Origin: Cellulomonas aerilata
GTDB lineage: Bacteria > Actinomycetota > Actinomycetes > Actinomycetales > Cellulomonadaceae
Direction of reading: 5' to 3'
Assembly: GCF_007991755.1 (NCBI RefSeq)
Contig: NZ_BJYY01000014.1
Coordinates: 62,001 to 126,000 of the forward strand
DNA length: 64,000 bases
The notes beneath the pieces are model-generated. The model was not told the origin of the DNA and searched no databases. It saw only the letters and a program-made list of their open reading frames with translations. A program made the translations under genes and the position numbers. This document shows positions 62,142 through 64,000 of the stretch, in pieces. The stretch's first letter is position 1, and each line of letters starts with the position of its first letter.

Positions 62142-64000
62142 CCTTCGACCCGCTCGTCCCGCGCCCGATCGACCTGCCCACCCCGGTGCCGCTGGACCTG
62201 CCGCCGGCCCCGCCGCTCGACGCGCCCCTCGACCCTCCACCGGACCGGCCGCTCACCCCGCCCCTCGACCCACCGACCGCCGACGAGCGGCTCGTCGCCC
62301 TGGACGACGCCAAGATCTTCGCGGCCCCCGACGACCCCGCGCTGTGGCCGGCGTGGCGCGCGACCCTGCACACCTGGCGCGACGACGCCCGGCGCCGGCA
62401 CGCCTACTCCGACGCGGCCTACCGGCGCCCGGGCGGGCAGTGGGCCGCACGCTGCCGGGCGGTCGCGCAGGTGTGGCTGTGGGACGAGCTGCTGTTCTCC
62501 TACCCGGAGCAGCGGTTCACCCCCGAGCGGCTGCTCGCCGACGCCGACCGCTTCGGCGGGCTGGACGCCGTGGTCCTGTGGCACGCCTACCCGGTGATCG
62601 GCCTCGACGACCGCAACCAGTGGGACCACTACCGCGACGTGCCGGGGATCGCCGAGCTGGTCGACCGCTTCCACGCCCGCGGGGTCCACGTGTTCGTCGA
62701 CTACAACCCGTGGGACACCGGCACCCGCCGCGGCCGCGACGACGTCACCGAGCTCGCCGCGCTCGTGGCGGACCTGCGCGCCGACGGCGTGTTCCTCGAC
62801 ACCCTGCGCAAGGCCGAGCCCGAGCTGGTCGACCGGCTGGAGGAGGCGCGCCCGGGCCTGGTGCTCGAGGGGGAGTCCAGGCTCGCGACCGAGCGGATCG
62901 CGGACCACACGTCGTCGTGGGCGCAGTTCTTCGCGGACAGCCCCGTGCCGGGGGTGCTGCGCGCCCACTGGTACGAGCGCCGGCACATGCAGCACCACGT
63001 GCGGCGGTGGCACCGCGACCACGCCGAGGAGCTGCAGTCCGCGTGGCTCAACGGCGTCGGGGTCATGGTGTGGGAGGTCGTGTTCGGCGTCTGGGTCGGC
63101 TGGAACCCGCGGGACGCGGCGACGCTGCGCCGGATGGTGACCATCCAGCGCGCGGCGGACGACCTGCTCCTGGACGGCGACTGGACCCCGCTCACCCCCT
63201 TGCACCCGCAGGCGCACGCCGCCGGGATCTACGCCTCGGCCTGGACGCGGGACGGCGTGACCCTGCTGACGCTGGTCAACCGCGGCGACGTGGACCGCAC
63301 CGGGCCGGTGCTCCCGCCGGCTCCCGCGACAACCGGTGGGACGGTCGTCGACCTCACCACCGGCGACGACGCCGGGCCGGACGCCGTCGTCACCGTGCCC
63401 GCGCGCGGGGTGGGCGCCGTCCTGCACCTGGTCGACGGCGCCGCGAGGCCGGCCTGGCTGGGGCCGCTGCGCGACGCGGCACGGCGCGGCGACCTCGTGC
63501 ACGACGACGACGCGCGGTTCCCGCACCGCCTCGCCCGCCGGCTGGCCCCGCCACCGGCCGCGGACCCGCCCGCGGTGGCGGCCGACGTCCCCGAGCGTGC
63601 GGCGGCAGTCGTCGTGCCGGCCGGGGACTGGGTGCTCACCGTGCGCTACCGGGCCCGGGAGACCGGCATGTACCAGGGCGCCCCGTACGTCGACGAGTGG
63701 AAGCCGCTGCCCCCACGGCTGCACGACGCACGCACCCTGCAGCGCGACGGGACGCTCGACTCGCCGGTCGCCGTCGCCGTCCGCGAGGTCACCAACGCCG
63801 AGTTCCACGCGTTCGTCCGGGCCACCGGTCACCGGCCCGTCGTGGCGCACCGGTACCTGGCGCACTGGTCCGGCGACGGGCCCGCACCCGGGACCGAGGA
63901 CCAGCCGGTGACCCATGTCGACCTCGACGACGCCCGGGCGTACTGCGCCTGGCGCGGGGGCCGCCTGCCGAGCGAGGACGAGTGGCAGCTCGCCGGCCAG
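62138..64000 (+). CDS. Fusion of a glycoside-hydrolase-like barrel and an FGE/SUMF1-like domain (partial)
   Basis: The gene starts at GTG 62138 (GTGA overlap with the ribokinase) and runs past the window edge; 621 codons are visible. A Pro/Asp-rich leader (about residues 5-45) precedes a TIM-barrel-like region (about 110-320; VVLWHAYPVIGLDDRNQW, VHVFVDYNPWDTG, ADGVFLDTL as a candidate nucleophile strand, LVLEGES as candidate acid). A beta-sandwich tail follows (TLLTLVNRG). From about residue 550 the formylglycine-generating-enzyme-like fold begins (VREVTNAEFHAFVRATGH, HVDLDDARAYCAWRGGRLPSEDEW). No signal peptide. The function is unknown; both halves suggest carbohydrate processing. Confidence 0.75.
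   Translation, partial: MTFDPLVPRPIDLPTPVPLDLPPAPPLDAPLDPPPDRPLTPPLDPPTADERLVALDDAKIFAAPDDPALWPAWRATLHTWRDDARRRHAYSDAAYRRPGGQWAARCRAVAQVWLWDELLFSYPEQRFTPERLLADADRFGGLDAVVLWHAYPVIGLDDRNQWDHYRDVPGIAELVDRFHARGVHVFVDYNPWDTGTRRGRDDVTELAALVADLRADGVFLDTLRKAEPELVDRLEEARPGLVLEGESRLATERIADHTSSWAQFFADSPVPGVLRAHWYERRHMQHHVRRWHRDHAEELQSAWLNGVGVMVWEVVFGVWVGWNPRDAATLRRMVTIQRAADDLLLDGDWTPLTPLHPQAHAAGIYASAWTRDGVTLLTLVNRGDVDRTGPVLPPAPATTGGTVVDLTTGDDAGPDAVVTVPARGVGAVLHLVDGAARPAWLGPLRDAARRGDLVHDDDARFPHRLARRLAPPPAADPPAVAADVPERAAAVVVPAGDWVLTVRYRARETGMYQGAPYVDEWKPLPPRLHDARTLQRDGTLDSPVAVAVREVTNAEFHAFVRATGHRPVVAHRYLAHWSGDGPAPGTEDQPVTHVDLDDARAYCAWRGGRLPSEDEWQLAGQ

Overview
The window looks like a chromosomal segment of a very high-GC actinobacterium, most likely a Micrococcales member of the Cellulomonas type (inference). 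The signs are dense GC-rich coding sequence, many GTG starts, stop/start overlaps of ATGA or GTGA type, leaderless promoters, an IdeR with DtxR residue numbering, a c-di-AMP riboswitch in front of an NlpC/P60 hydrolase, and many carbohydrate loci. I see no insertion sequence, prophage, CRISPR array or rRNA. One tRNA gene (Arg, anticodon CCU) is present. About 60 protein genes can be supported, including two short ones of 50 and 58 codons, and the last gene runs off the right edge.

Layout. 0-8.9 kb: a 50-residue ORF, purine permease, UDP-glucose dehydrogenase, CAP lipoprotein, VanZ-like protein, a MarR-MFS pair, a DUF4012 protein and a sortase-type surface protein. 8.9-14.2 kb: serC, ideR, a riboswitch-controlled NlpC/P60 peptidase, an HNH nuclease and a double-domain universal stress protein. 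14.3-16.8 kb: a ddaH-rocD-lrp arginine/ornithine operon. 17-27.5 kb: LtrA, SRPBCC, aldo/keto reductase, EcsC-like/OsmC pair, CAP protein, esterase, tRNA-Arg, two NAD(P)-binding enzymes and an MmyB-type regulator.

27.5-35.8 kb is a complete sugar import and catabolism cassette. A SorC-type regulator and a ribulose-phosphate-epimerase-like enzyme face a ribose-class ABC importer, a SIS-domain isomerase, an FGGY kinase and a small transaldolase. Palindromic GCTCATRTGAGC sites sit beside both promoters. 36-43.5 kb: DinB-like protein, secreted pectate lyase with a LacI-type operator, AlkZ-like winged-helix protein, SPFH/flotillin-like protein and a four-gene minus-strand run. 43.6-47.3 kb is a four-gene operon joined by ATGA overlaps (membrane mannosyltransferase-like protein, GT2, ChbG/YdjC deacetylase, methyltransferase), followed by galE. 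48.4-53.2 kb: HtrA-like protease divergent from a ligase-less LigD, an OsmC variant and a DUF222-HNH protein.

54-64 kb is the most unusual region. A LacI regulator under tandem GGAAACGTTTCC operators is followed by two MalF/G-type permeases and a lipoprotein binding protein. Then come two consecutive ADP-ribosylglycohydrolase-fold enzymes, a PfkB/ribokinase and a fusion of a glycoside-hydrolase-like barrel to a formylglycine-generating-enzyme-like domain, linked mostly by 4-bp overlaps. The layout suggests import of a glycosylated or ribosylated compound, hydrolysis, and phosphorylation of the released sugar. The substrate cannot be read from the sequence.
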